From the NCBI GenBank assembly GCA_002310235.1, contig DBYO01000020.1, forward strand, positions 23,162 through 38,177: DNA of 15,016 nucleotides. The letters run 5' to 3'. Positions 1 to 7,057 of the stretch are shown here, piece after piece. The notes under the pieces were generated by a model. It did no database searches. It was not told the DNA's origin and saw nothing but the letters and a program-made list of their open reading frames with translations. The first letter of the stretch is position 1. The number at the start of each line of letters is the position of its first letter. Source of the DNA: Bacteroidales bacterium UBA1184 (lineage in GTDB: Bacteria > Bacteroidota > Bacteroidia > Bacteroidales > ML635J-15). Made by a program: the position numbers and the translations under genes.

Positions 1-1541
1 GCTGTTGCTGCTTCCGAAACTTTCTTGCGGCTGTCGTCATCTAGGTTTGCAAAGTAAGCCATGCGTTCTGCTAGGTTGGCAACAACTTCGTCGTTGTTGT
101 CTTCGTTGCGGTCGATTACGGTTACGCAGTTGTCGAATCTGTCAATGTTTTGCTTCGACCACATTCCAAATCCCGACAGCGAAGTAGTTATTGTAGGAAC
201 GCCGAATGCAATACTTTCGAGCGGAGTGTAGCCCCAAGGTTCGTAGTACGAAACGAATGCTGTCAAGTCAATGCCTTGCAATACATCGTAATATTTCATG
301 TTGAATACGCCGTCGTCGCCATTGAGGTATGATGGAACGAATACTACTTTAACCTTGTTTTCGGGGCAGTTTGTGAGTCCAAGACGTTTCAACTGGTTGA
401 GAATCGGGTCGTATTCGGCATCATGAAGCCCGTGAGTGAGGTTCTTGTTCTCGATGTTTACGTTTTCGCCGTTGAGTGCAGCAAGAAGGCTCTTCTGTGG
501 ACCGTAGTTGTTGCCAGGAACGAGAATGTAAGCAAGTATTTCACGATTTACATTGGCATTGCGGTTAAGCCTGTCAAGTGCGTCAACGAAGATGTTGTAG
601 CCCTTGTTGGTGTATTCGTAGCGTCCCGAAGTTGCAATAATTAGCGGATCTTCTTTGAATTTGTACGATGTAAGTTTTTCGGCAACATCAATCATCTTCT
701 GGCGAGCCTTGCTGCGAATCTTGGCTGCTTCTTCTGCCTTCGGAATGAAGTCGTCCTCGAATCCGTTTGGAGTTACCACGTCGGCAGGTTTGGTGAGCAG
801 TTGAGCACACTCTGACTGTGTAATGTCGCTAACGGTTGTGAAGACATCGGCGTTTATTGCGCTTATCTTTTCGAGGCTGTGCTTAGAAATTATGTTGAAG
901 TGGCGAGCCATGTTTTCGCCGTTGTAGTTAGCAAGGTCCTTGTACAAAGGAAGTCCGTTTCCTGCGATTGAGCGGCCTATTGCGGTTGCGTGGGTTGTGA
1001 AAGCCGTTGCAATGTGCGGTGCGTTCTTCTTCAGGTATAGGATACCTGTTCCTGTCATCCACTCGTGGAATTGTGCGAGGATAGCGTCGTTTGCTGAGAG
1101 GTTGAAGTCGCAGAAACTTTCAATAACCTTGCCTGCGGTGTAACCGAAAAGTGCAGGTTCAATGTAGTCCCATTGTCCCGACAGAGAATCGAGTTTGTAA
1201 TCTTCCCAGAAGTCGGCGAAAATTTTGTCCTTCTCGCTGATGAAATCGGTGAAACTAATGAGAATAACCTTTGGACTTCCGCAGATGTTCCAGCGGCCGG
1301 TACGTACACGCAGACCAGTCGATGCGGCATACTGCTTCCATTCTGCGAAGAGAGCCGGCTCCTCAATGAACTCGGAGTTTTCGTTTGTTCCGTATGTGTC
1401 GGGGCCGATGAAAATTAGGTCGCCGCAGCGTTCCGACAGTGCCAATGATTTTGTTGAGATTACGGTGTGAATACCACCTACCTTGTTGCAAACTTCCCAA
1501 CTTACTTCGAAAATGTAGTCAAGATTAAGAGTATTATTCAT
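1..1541 (-). CDS. Glycogen synthase, GT3 family (C-terminus cut by window edge)
   Basis: Reading the minus strand from ATG at 1541 gives an open frame of 513 codons with no stop up to the window edge. The N-terminus reads FEVSWEVCNKVGGIHTVIS, the sugar-nucleotide-binding start typical of GT3 (eukaryote-like) glycogen synthases used by Bacteroidetes, as opposed to the KxGGL of GT5 GlgA. Near the C-terminal side, YYEPWGYTPLES followed by an ITTSLSGFG segment matches the GT3 signature carrying the E-x7-E catalytic glutamates. The family transfers glucose from a nucleotide sugar to the non-reducing end of alpha-1,4-glucan in the cytoplasm. GT3 enzymes of this group are about 550 residues or longer, so perhaps only 40 or more residues are missing. 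It is transcribed divergently from the large repeat protein. Family assignment is confident; UDP- versus ADP-glucose use cannot be told from sequence. Confidence 0.93.
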   Translation of the reverse strand, partial: MNNTLNLDYIFEVSWEVCNKVGGIHTVISTKSLALSERCGDLIFIGPDTYGTNENSEFIEEPALFAEWKQYAASTGLRVRTGRWNICGSPKVILISFTDFISEKDKIFADFWEDYKLDSLSGQWDYIEPALFGYTAGKVIESFCDFNLSANDAILAQFHEWMTGTGILYLKKNAPHIATAFTTHATAIGRSIAGNGLPLYKDLANYNGENMARHFNIISKHSLEKISAINADVFTTVSDITQSECAQLLTKPADVVTPNGFEDDFIPKAEEAAKIRSKARQKMIDVAEKLTSYKFKEDPLIIATSGRYEYTNKGYNIFVDALDRLNRNANVNREILAYILVPGNNYGPQKSLLAALNGENVNIENKNLTHGLHDAEYDPILNQLKRLGLTNCPENKVKVVFVPSYLNGDDGVFNMKYYDVLQGIDLTAFVSYYEPWGYTPLESIAFGVPTITTSLSGFGMWSKQNIDRFDNCVTVIDRNEDNNDEVVANLAERMAYFANLDDDSRKKVSEAAT

Positions 1542-1577
1542 ATATATGTTCTTTAATATTAAAAAAAATTAGGTCAA

Positions 1578-1585
1578 CAAAGATA
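1578..1585 (-). promoter_or_regulatory. Bacteroidetes -7 promoter element for glycogen synthase
   Basis: The minus strand reads TATCTTTG here, an exact match to the TAnnTTTG -7 element of the Bacteroidetes primary sigma factor. It lies 36 bases upstream of the glycogen synthase start, giving a leader of roughly 30 bases. No clear TTTG -33 element is found at the usual 19-20 base distance. Confidence 0.5.
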
Positions 1586-1686
1586 ATGTTTTTTTTGTAA
1601 CGGCTTTTGTGTCGGCATTTTTTTTTATTGAATTTTTTTTTCAGCACCTATTTGTGGCGGTGTGTTAATAAAAAGTGTGATTTTTC

Positions 1687-1717
1687 TTTGTGGTTTGGGT
1701 AAAATGTCGTACTTTTA
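1687..1717 (+). promoter_or_regulatory. Candidate promoter of the large repeat protein
   Basis: TTTG at 1687-1690, a spacer of exactly 19 bases, then TACTTTTA at 1710-1717, which is one base off the TAnnTTTG consensus. It would give a leader of about 135 bases before the chosen start at 1860. The rest of the 290-base divergent gap (1542-1832) is AT-rich with several long T runs (around 1589-1597, 1620-1627 and 1635-1642) and no gene. Confidence 0.45.
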
Positions 1718-1859
1718 CAATTTGTAATTGCTAATTTTAAGATGCTGGTAGTCACGGCATAAACAATGTAAAAGTGATTGGTATCATATTTGATGGCTGT
1801 TCTTTTAGGTTGTTTTCTGACTATTATGCATTATGTTTATGAATAGGAAAAATAAATAC

Positions 1860-4800
1860 ATGAAAAAGTTACTCTTGATGTTGGTAGCGATGTTGGCGTT
1901 TGTAGGAGTTTATTCTCAGACAATGACATTGAGCTTTGTTGGACATGGTAAAGGAGGGAATGTTGAAGATGAGATTTATCAGCAGATAGATAGTTTGTTA
2001 GTACGTAATATTACACGAGATTGGGATAGGATGATTTATTATCCCGACACTGTCATTATTATGAATGTGCTTGATGTTCCGTTGATTGATGTTAAGCGTG
2101 AAGGTGTCGAGCAGAATGTACCTAATCCATTCGATTGTGTTACTGATGTGGAGTTGAATCTCAGTCATGATGATGCGGTATCGATTTCGATTGTTGATGT
2201 AAATGGTCGCGAATATCTTCATTATTCGGGAAATTTGTCTGCTGGTTCCCATGTGTTCGAAGTTACGCTTTCGAAGCCTCAGGCATATATGCTTACTGCA
2301 GTTACTGGCGATTCGAAATATACCATAAAAATGGTTAATCTCGGTAGTTGTGGAAAAGATGAGATAGCTCTCAAGTCTAGCTCTACTATAGGAGTCCGCA
2401 CAAAGTCGTTGATTGGTGAGCATTTCGAATATGGCGATGCAATGGAGTATTATGCATATACGACGTATAACGGTTTGGTGTTCAATGCTTCGGAGTTCCG
2501 CGAACAAAATTCTAGCGAGAATATTGTTATTCATTTCCGTATTCCATATTGTGAAAGAACTTTCAATGTCGATTATGAACGAGGATGTGAGTCGTTTACA
2601 TGGATAGATGGCGTTACTTATTATGAAACTAATCATAATGCAGCAAGGGCTGACTTGAAGTCGGCAGGTGGATGCGATAGTATTGTTTTGCTAGATATTA
2701 CTATTGAACATCCTGTACAAACAGAGGAGAGTATTACCGCATGCCATGCTATCGTATGGAACGGACAACAGTGCTCTGCAACAGGTACATATACAGCACA
2801 CTTACATACGCTTGGAGGATGCGATAGCACTGTGAACTTGCATTTCTCAAGACAAAACAATATTACTAACGATGTATATCAGCAAGGATGTGGTGGATAT
2901 ATTTGGAATGGAGAGGTATATGATGAAACAGGAACATATCAGCAGACGTTTATTACCAATTATGGCTGCGATAGTATAGTGACTCTTCATTATACAAACC
3001 TTTCTGATTATACTGTCGAAAACGTTACGGCTTGTGATTCTTACACATGGCATGGACGTCTTTACTATGCCGATAATAATACAGATACAATTCATCTTAG
3101 AAATATATATGGTTGCGATAGTATTGTTAGGCTTAACTTGACAGTTGCACATTCTCAATCTAGCAATCTTAATGTTACAGCATGCCGGCAATATTATTAT
3201 AATGGACAGCTATATACGCAAGGCGGAGTTTACCCACAGCATCTGACATCGGTTGCTGGTTGTGATAGCCTTGTTACTTTGAGACTTACGATTACAGAAA
3301 GTGTTGAAACGGATATATATGAAACTGGTTGTGATTCATTCACGTTTGACAACGGGCAAACTTATACACAATCTGATGACTATGATATTCATTACACTAC
3401 GCCTGTAGGATGCGACAGTATAATCCATCTTCATCTTGAAATATATCATGGATCTAGTTCTTCCATGAATGTAGTTGCTTGTGATTCATACTCTTGGCGT
3501 GGAAATGTTTATACTGAGTCTGGTACATATTATGAAACATTGCATACAACTCATGGCTGTGATAGTGTTGTGACACTTTATCTTACAATTAATCATTCGT
3601 CATCTAAAGAGATTACGATAAATGCATGTCATTCATACGACTTGAATGGTGAAACAATAACGGTTTCGAATGATTATATTCGCACATATACTGCTGCCAA
3701 TGGTTGCGACAGTGTAGTTACATACCATATTAATATATATGACGATGTGGTGACGGAATTCACTAAGTATGCTTGCGGTTCGTTCACGTGGGATGGAGAT
3801 ACTTATACCCAAAGCAACGACTATGTGAAGCATTATAACTCGTTTGTCGGCTGCGATAGTACAGTTACTATGCATTTGATAATTGGAGAACCGAATTATG
3901 ACATCGAAGATGTGCAGACATCTTGTGATTCATACGAATGGGAAGGTGATGTATATACGACAAGCGGAACGCATACCAAGACTCTGGAAAATAGGTATGG
4001 CTGCGACAGCGTTGTTACCTTGCAGCTAACAATCAATACAAGTTATTATGACATCGAAGATGTGCAGGTAGCTTGCGATTCGTACACATGGGCAGGTGAA
4101 ACATATTATACTAGCGGTATTCATACTAAAAATTTGCATACAGTTTTAGGTTGTGATAGTATTGTTACTTTGAATTTGACTGTAAATAATAGCGTTGAAC
4201 ATGAATTTTATGATACTACATGCGGTGAATATGATTGGGATGGAAGAACCTACTCTGCATCGGGGGATTTCCCGTTCACATATACGGCAGTCAATGGTTG
4301 CGACAGTGTAGTTACTTTGCATCTTGTGTATCATGAACTTGTTGTAGATGCTCGTGACGGTAATACCTATTGTACAATGGAGTATGGCGATCAGGTTTGG
4401 ATGACCGAAAACATGAGGTATTTACCGCAGGTTGATAATACCAGTAGTATTATGGATAATAGTGTGCCCAAATATTATGTGTATGGTTATACACAAACAT
4501 ATTTGCCAACGGCATTGGGAATGCCAAATTATAATACGTATGGAGTACTGTATAATTATGCGGCCGCACTTGAGGCTTGCCCAAGCGGTTGGCACTTGCC
4601 AAGCAAGCAAGAGTGGGATAATTTCGTGAATTATTTGAAATCAAACGAGGAGTTTGTTTGTGGTACAAATGTGACAAATGTAGCAAAGTCTATTGCGTCG
4701 AATGATTTGTGGCAAACTAGTAATACCGAATGCGCTGTAGGAAATGTTCTGGAAGATAATAATGCTTCAGCTTTCAATGGCAAACCTGGCGGTTATGTAG

Positions 4801-5009
4801 ATACTTTTTATAATACTACTCTTTCGAATGAGACGTTTAAAAATCTTAATTCCGAAGCCGACTGGTGGACGTCAACGCAAGTCAATACAAGTGTTGCTAT
4901 CAGGTTCAATATTAGTAAGGATAGTAAAACTACATCAAATTCTGAAAAGAATAAGTCATTCGGATACAGTGTCAGATGCATTAAGAATACAGAAGAAGGT
5001 AATAAATAA
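1860..5009 (+). CDS. Large secreted cysteine-repeat protein with FISUMP domain
   Basis: A protein of 1049 residues. I chose ATG 1860 because it starts directly with a classic signal peptide (MKKLLLMLVAMLAFVGVYSQ, cleavage expected after about residue 20) and has AGGAAA upstream; in-frame ATGs at 1833 and 1839 would add up to nine residues. Residues ~84-160 (VPNPF, later SISIVDVNGRE, then LSAGSHVF) resemble the beta-sandwich of a type IX secretion sorting domain, but this lies near the N-terminus, not the end. Residues ~234-830 are twelve repeats of ~50 residues, each built as CDSYTW-x-G-x-x-Y ... GCDSxVTLxLT, with two conserved cysteines per repeat. Residues ~831-1045 match the FISUMP/Fib_succ_major domain: DGNTYCTMEYGDQVWMTENM, then CPSGWHLPSKQEWD, WWTST and a final GYSVRCIKN. 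Monocistronic between its own promoter and a strong terminator. Likely outer-surface or extracellular; ligand unknown. Repeats of this kind occur in Bacteroidetes surface proteins, but I know no assigned function. Confidence 0.9.
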   Translation: MKKLLLMLVAMLAFVGVYSQTMTLSFVGHGKGGNVEDEIYQQIDSLLVRNITRDWDRMIYYPDTVIIMNVLDVPLIDVKREGVEQNVPNPFDCVTDVELNLSHDDAVSISIVDVNGREYLHYSGNLSAGSHVFEVTLSKPQAYMLTAVTGDSKYTIKMVNLGSCGKDEIALKSSSTIGVRTKSLIGEHFEYGDAMEYYAYTTYNGLVFNASEFREQNSSENIVIHFRIPYCERTFNVDYERGCESFTWIDGVTYYETNHNAARADLKSAGGCDSIVLLDITIEHPVQTEESITACHAIVWNGQQCSATGTYTAHLHTLGGCDSTVNLHFSRQNNITNDVYQQGCGGYIWNGEVYDETGTYQQTFITNYGCDSIVTLHYTNLSDYTVENVTACDSYTWHGRLYYADNNTDTIHLRNIYGCDSIVRLNLTVAHSQSSNLNVTACRQYYYNGQLYTQGGVYPQHLTSVAGCDSLVTLRLTITESVETDIYETGCDSFTFDNGQTYTQSDDYDIHYTTPVGCDSIIHLHLEIYHGSSSSMNVVACDSYSWRGNVYTESGTYYETLHTTHGCDSVVTLYLTINHSSSKEITINACHSYDLNGETITVSNDYIRTYTAANGCDSVVTYHINIYDDVVTEFTKYACGSFTWDGDTYTQSNDYVKHYNSFVGCDSTVTMHLIIGEPNYDIEDVQTSCDSYEWEGDVYTTSGTHTKTLENRYGCDSVVTLQLTINTSYYDIEDVQVACDSYTWAGETYYTSGIHTKNLHTVLGCDSIVTLNLTVNNSVEHEFYDTTCGEYDWDGRTYSASGDFPFTYTAVNGCDSVVTLHLVYHELVVDARDGNTYCTMEYGDQVWMTENMRYLPQVDNTSSIMDNSVPKYYVYGYTQTYLPTALGMPNYNTYGVLYNYAAALEACPSGWHLPSKQEWDNFVNYLKSNEEFVCGTNVTNVAKSIASNDLWQTSNTECAVGNVLEDNNASAFNGKPGGYVDTFYNTTLSNETFKNLNSEADWWTSTQVNTSVAIRFNISKDSKTTSNSEKNKSFGYSVRCIKNTEEGNK
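2559..4349 (+). repeat. Twelve tandem ~50-residue coding repeats
   Basis: The translated repeats each end in GCDS followed by a beta-strand pattern such as VVTLHLTI; GCDS occurs exactly twelve times. Unit length is about 48-58 residues (~145-175 bases). Most units also carry a first cysteine in a CDSY/CDSF or related context ~29 residues before the second. The DNA copies have diverged except between units 10 and 11. The regular cysteine pairing suggests one disulphide per unit in an extended beta-rich rod. Confidence 0.88.
3895..4067 (+). repeat. Near-identical DNA start of repeat units 10 and 11
   Basis: A 23-base stretch (3895-3917) recurs identically at 4045-4067, exactly 150 bases (50 codons) later; both encode YDIEDVQ at the unit boundary. 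This is the clearest DNA-level identity in the array and marks a relatively recent in-frame unit duplication or gene conversion. Confidence 0.8.
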
Positions 5010-5036
5010 AAAAAGGGCTCTCGAAGCCCTTTTTTC
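5009..5036. terminator. Bidirectional intrinsic terminator between repeat protein and hemW
   Basis: GGGCT (5015-5019) pairs with AGCCC (5025-5029) around the loop CTCGA, flanked by six A on the left and six T on the right that extend the stem. It works for the plus-strand repeat gene and, read in reverse, for the minus-strand hemW gene 80 bases away. Confidence 0.9.
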
Positions 5037-5115
5037 TTTTATAATCAAATTAATTTTTTTCGGAACTCATAATTACCGATTATGTAAGCGATAGGCGTGG
5101 GGTTGTTGTGAGTGG

Positions 5116-6237
5116 CTACTCAATAAACTCTACAATAATACTGTCCGATACGAACATTCCTTTTGGCGTGAGCGAAAAGCGGTTGCCATCGAACATATAG
5201 AGATCTGGCTGCAAGTTGCTTATTGCTGCGCGTATTTCTGTAAGCTTTTCTTTCCCGAAACGCTGTTCAATTTTACGAAGATTGATTCCTTCGGCTGTCC
5301 TTAGTCCGAGCATTATGGTTTCTTCAAATATGTCGGTTTCGGAAAGGGTTTCGGTGGTGAGACACGTGTTTCCTTCTGATATGCCTTTGATGTATTCATT
5401 TACATTCGCGATGTTCCATGCACGAATGCCGTTGTAGTATGAGTGTGCGCCAGGTCCGAACCCAAGGTATTCGGTTCTGTTCCAGTACGACGAGTTGTGT
5501 CGCGAACGCATATCTGGCTTGCTGGCATTTGAGATTTCGTAGTGCTCGAAACCGTTTTCACGGACTTTGCTGTCGAAGGTAAGGAACTGCTGCAGACAAC
5601 TTTCGTCGTTGGTGGGAATATACTTTCCTTCATCGGTATAGCGATGAAGCAGAGTATTGTCCTCAATTCCGAGGCAGTAGCACGAAAGATGGCTTATCGG
5701 TAGCGAAAATGCCGTGTCGAGTTGCTTTCCCCACATCCTCTCATCGATGCCAGTAATGCCATAAATTAGGTCGATTCCGATGTTGTCGAAACCACACTTT
5801 TGGGCAGCAAGTACACTTTCTATGGCATCATTTGCGGTGTGGCGGCGTTTCAGAAATTTTAGTGTCGCATCGTCGAAACTCTGGATGCCAATACTTAAGC
5901 GGTTTATGCCTATTTGTTTCAGCCCTCGAAGATATTTTGTATTTAGGTTTTCGGGGTTGGCTTCGAGTGTAATTTCAGCGTTGCTGTCGATAGTGTAGTT
6001 TTTGCGAATATACGACAAAATTTCATCCAATGCGCTGATTTCTAGCATTGAAGGCGTTCCCCCACCAAAATATATTGTCTGTATGTGTTTGTCGGTTAAC
6101 TGATTGCTGCGAGATGCAATTTCTTTCTTCAGAGCATTGCAATAGTCGTCAATAAGCGAGGATACAGCTATCGAGTAGAAGTCGCAATATACGCACTTCG
6201 ACTTGCAGAATGGGATGTGGACGTAAATTCCCGACAT
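5116..6237 (-). CDS. hemW: HemW-like radical SAM heme chaperone
   Basis: 373 residues, the usual HemW length. Residues 5-20 contain YVHIPFCKSKCVYCDF with the radical-SAM cysteines C11, C15 and C18 that hold a 4Fe-4S cluster. Position 20 is F, where true coproporphyrinogen dehydrogenase HemN has a further cysteine (CxxxCxxCxC), so this is HemW rather than HemN; HemN is also longer (~450 residues). GGGTP at 58-62 is the SAM-binding glycine motif, and HNSSYW followed by GFGPGAHS is characteristic of the HemW subgroup. Known HemW proteins bind heme and insert it into respiratory proteins in the cytoplasm or at the membrane; they are often misannotated as oxygen-independent coproporphyrinogen III oxidase. 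Only 6 bases separate it from the upstream GIN lipoprotein gene, so the two are very likely co-transcribed from 6978. Confidence 0.92.
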   Translation of the reverse strand: MSGIYVHIPFCKSKCVYCDFYSIAVSSLIDDYCNALKKEIASRSNQLTDKHIQTIYFGGGTPSMLEISALDEILSYIRKNYTIDSNAEITLEANPENLNTKYLRGLKQIGINRLSIGIQSFDDATLKFLKRRHTANDAIESVLAAQKCGFDNIGIDLIYGITGIDERMWGKQLDTAFSLPISHLSCYCLGIEDNTLLHRYTDEGKYIPTNDESCLQQFLTFDSKVRENGFEHYEISNASKPDMRSRHNSSYWNRTEYLGFGPGAHSYYNGIRAWNIANVNEYIKGISEGNTCLTTETLSETDIFEETIMLGLRTAEGINLRKIEQRFGKEKLTEIRAAISNLQPDLYMFDGNRFSLTPKGMFVSDSIIVEFIE

Positions 6238-6243
6238 TGCATT

Positions 6244-6948
6244 TTAATCGTCGTCGTATTCTGCGTAGTGGTATCTAACACGTTCTGTACCGTACACATA
6301 TACTTCGCCGGTGCCCGATTGCCAAACATCGCCTTCGTCGGTTGCGTATGCTTCTACACGACCAGTGCCGGTGCTGTGTATTTCAACAAATTGTGAAATG
6401 AGGTTGTAGCAGTCGACATCGCCCGAACCGCTGCAAGTTATCTTTACTTCGCCAGAAACACCGCTGATAACCACATCGCCCGAACCGCTGTTGGAGATTT
6501 CTATAGCTTCGTGTTCTACATCGAATGCATATATGTCGCCCGAACCGGTATTGTCGAACTTAATCTTTTTCGATAGTGGTGATTCTACTGTCAGGTCACC
6601 TGCACCGTAGTTGTCATAATACAGATAGTCGTTGCGTTTCATATAAACCATTATTGTGACAGGTTGTGTGTTACGCAGCTTGTATTTGTTCTTCTCCTTC
6701 TTGATGATGAGTTTGCCCTTCTTGACATATACTGTAAGATAATCAATTATGTTTGATTCTCCTGTAATGACAACTTTGTTTTCGTTGGCGAAGAAAACTT
6801 CCACATCGAATTTTGTGTCGTTCCTTACCTCGTTGAAATTCTCGGTAATGCTTATCGTGTCGGTTCTGAGTTCACCATTGCCATCTATTTTCTTGCACGA
6901 GCAGAATGCTACGCACATTATGATTGAAGCGATAACTATATTTCTCAT
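6244..6948 (-). CDS. DUF2807 (head GIN domain) lipoprotein
   Basis: 234 residues. The N-terminus (MRNIVIASIIMCVAFCSCKK) is a lipoprotein signal with the likely lipidated cysteine at 18, although C16 is also possible. The DUF2807 pattern follows: ENFNEVRNDTKFDVEVFF near 36-53, then glycine turns GAGD (115), GSGD (135, 155, 174), GTGR (194) and GTGE (212), spaced 18-20 residues apart, as expected for rungs of a right-handed beta-helix. The C-terminus is acidic (EYDDD). DUF2807 proteins are called putative auto-transporter adhesins by database name only; their function is not established. It is the third GIN-type gene in this block, separated from the second by a terminator and carrying its own -7 element, and it leads a two-gene unit with hemW. 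Confidence 0.85.
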   Translation of the reverse strand: MRNIVIASIIMCVAFCSCKKIDGNGELRTDTISITENFNEVRNDTKFDVEVFFANENKVVITGESNIIDYLTVYVKKGKLIIKKEKNKYKLRNTQPVTIMVYMKRNDYLYYDNYGAGDLTVESPLSKKIKFDNTGSGDIYAFDVEHEAIEISNSGSGDVVISGVSGEVKITCSGSGDVDCYNLISQFVEIHSTGTGRVEAYATDEGDVWQSGTGEVYVYGTERVRYHYAEYDDD

Positions 6949-6970
6949 TTCTTATGAATTAAATTTTTTG

Positions 6971-6978
6971 CAAAAATA
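6971..6978 (-). promoter_or_regulatory. -7 promoter element for GIN lipoprotein-hemW
   Basis: The minus strand reads TATTTTTG, an exact TAnnTTTG match, 22 bases upstream of the lipoprotein start and just downstream of the preceding terminator. No convincing -33 TTTG is seen 19-20 bases further up. Confidence 0.5.
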
Positions 6979-7005
6979 ATCTTTTGTGTCGAATTATCAT
7001 TATAA

Positions 7006-7038
7006 AAAAAGCCTCGGTCGGGGAGACAAAGGCTTTTT
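7006..7038 (-). terminator. Intrinsic terminator after the GIN-barrel gene
   Basis: AAAAAGCCT (7006-7014) and AGGCTTTTT (7030-7038) form a 9-bp perfect stem around a 15-base loop; on the minus strand the stem is followed by a run of T. It lies 20 bases past the stop of the 7058-8569 gene and separates it from the GIN lipoprotein gene. Confidence 0.85.
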
Positions 7039-7057
7039 AGTAGTAAGTGTATTTTTG

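Noticed and set aside
1998..2636. 212-residue minus-strand open frame
   Set aside because: Antisense shadow of the repeat-protein gene; no family features, and the plus-strand protein is clearly real.
5068..5084. Inverted repeat CATAAT-TACCG-ATTATG after hemW
   Set aside because: Six-base arms in AT-rich sequence are expected by chance, and no regulated gene starts nearby.
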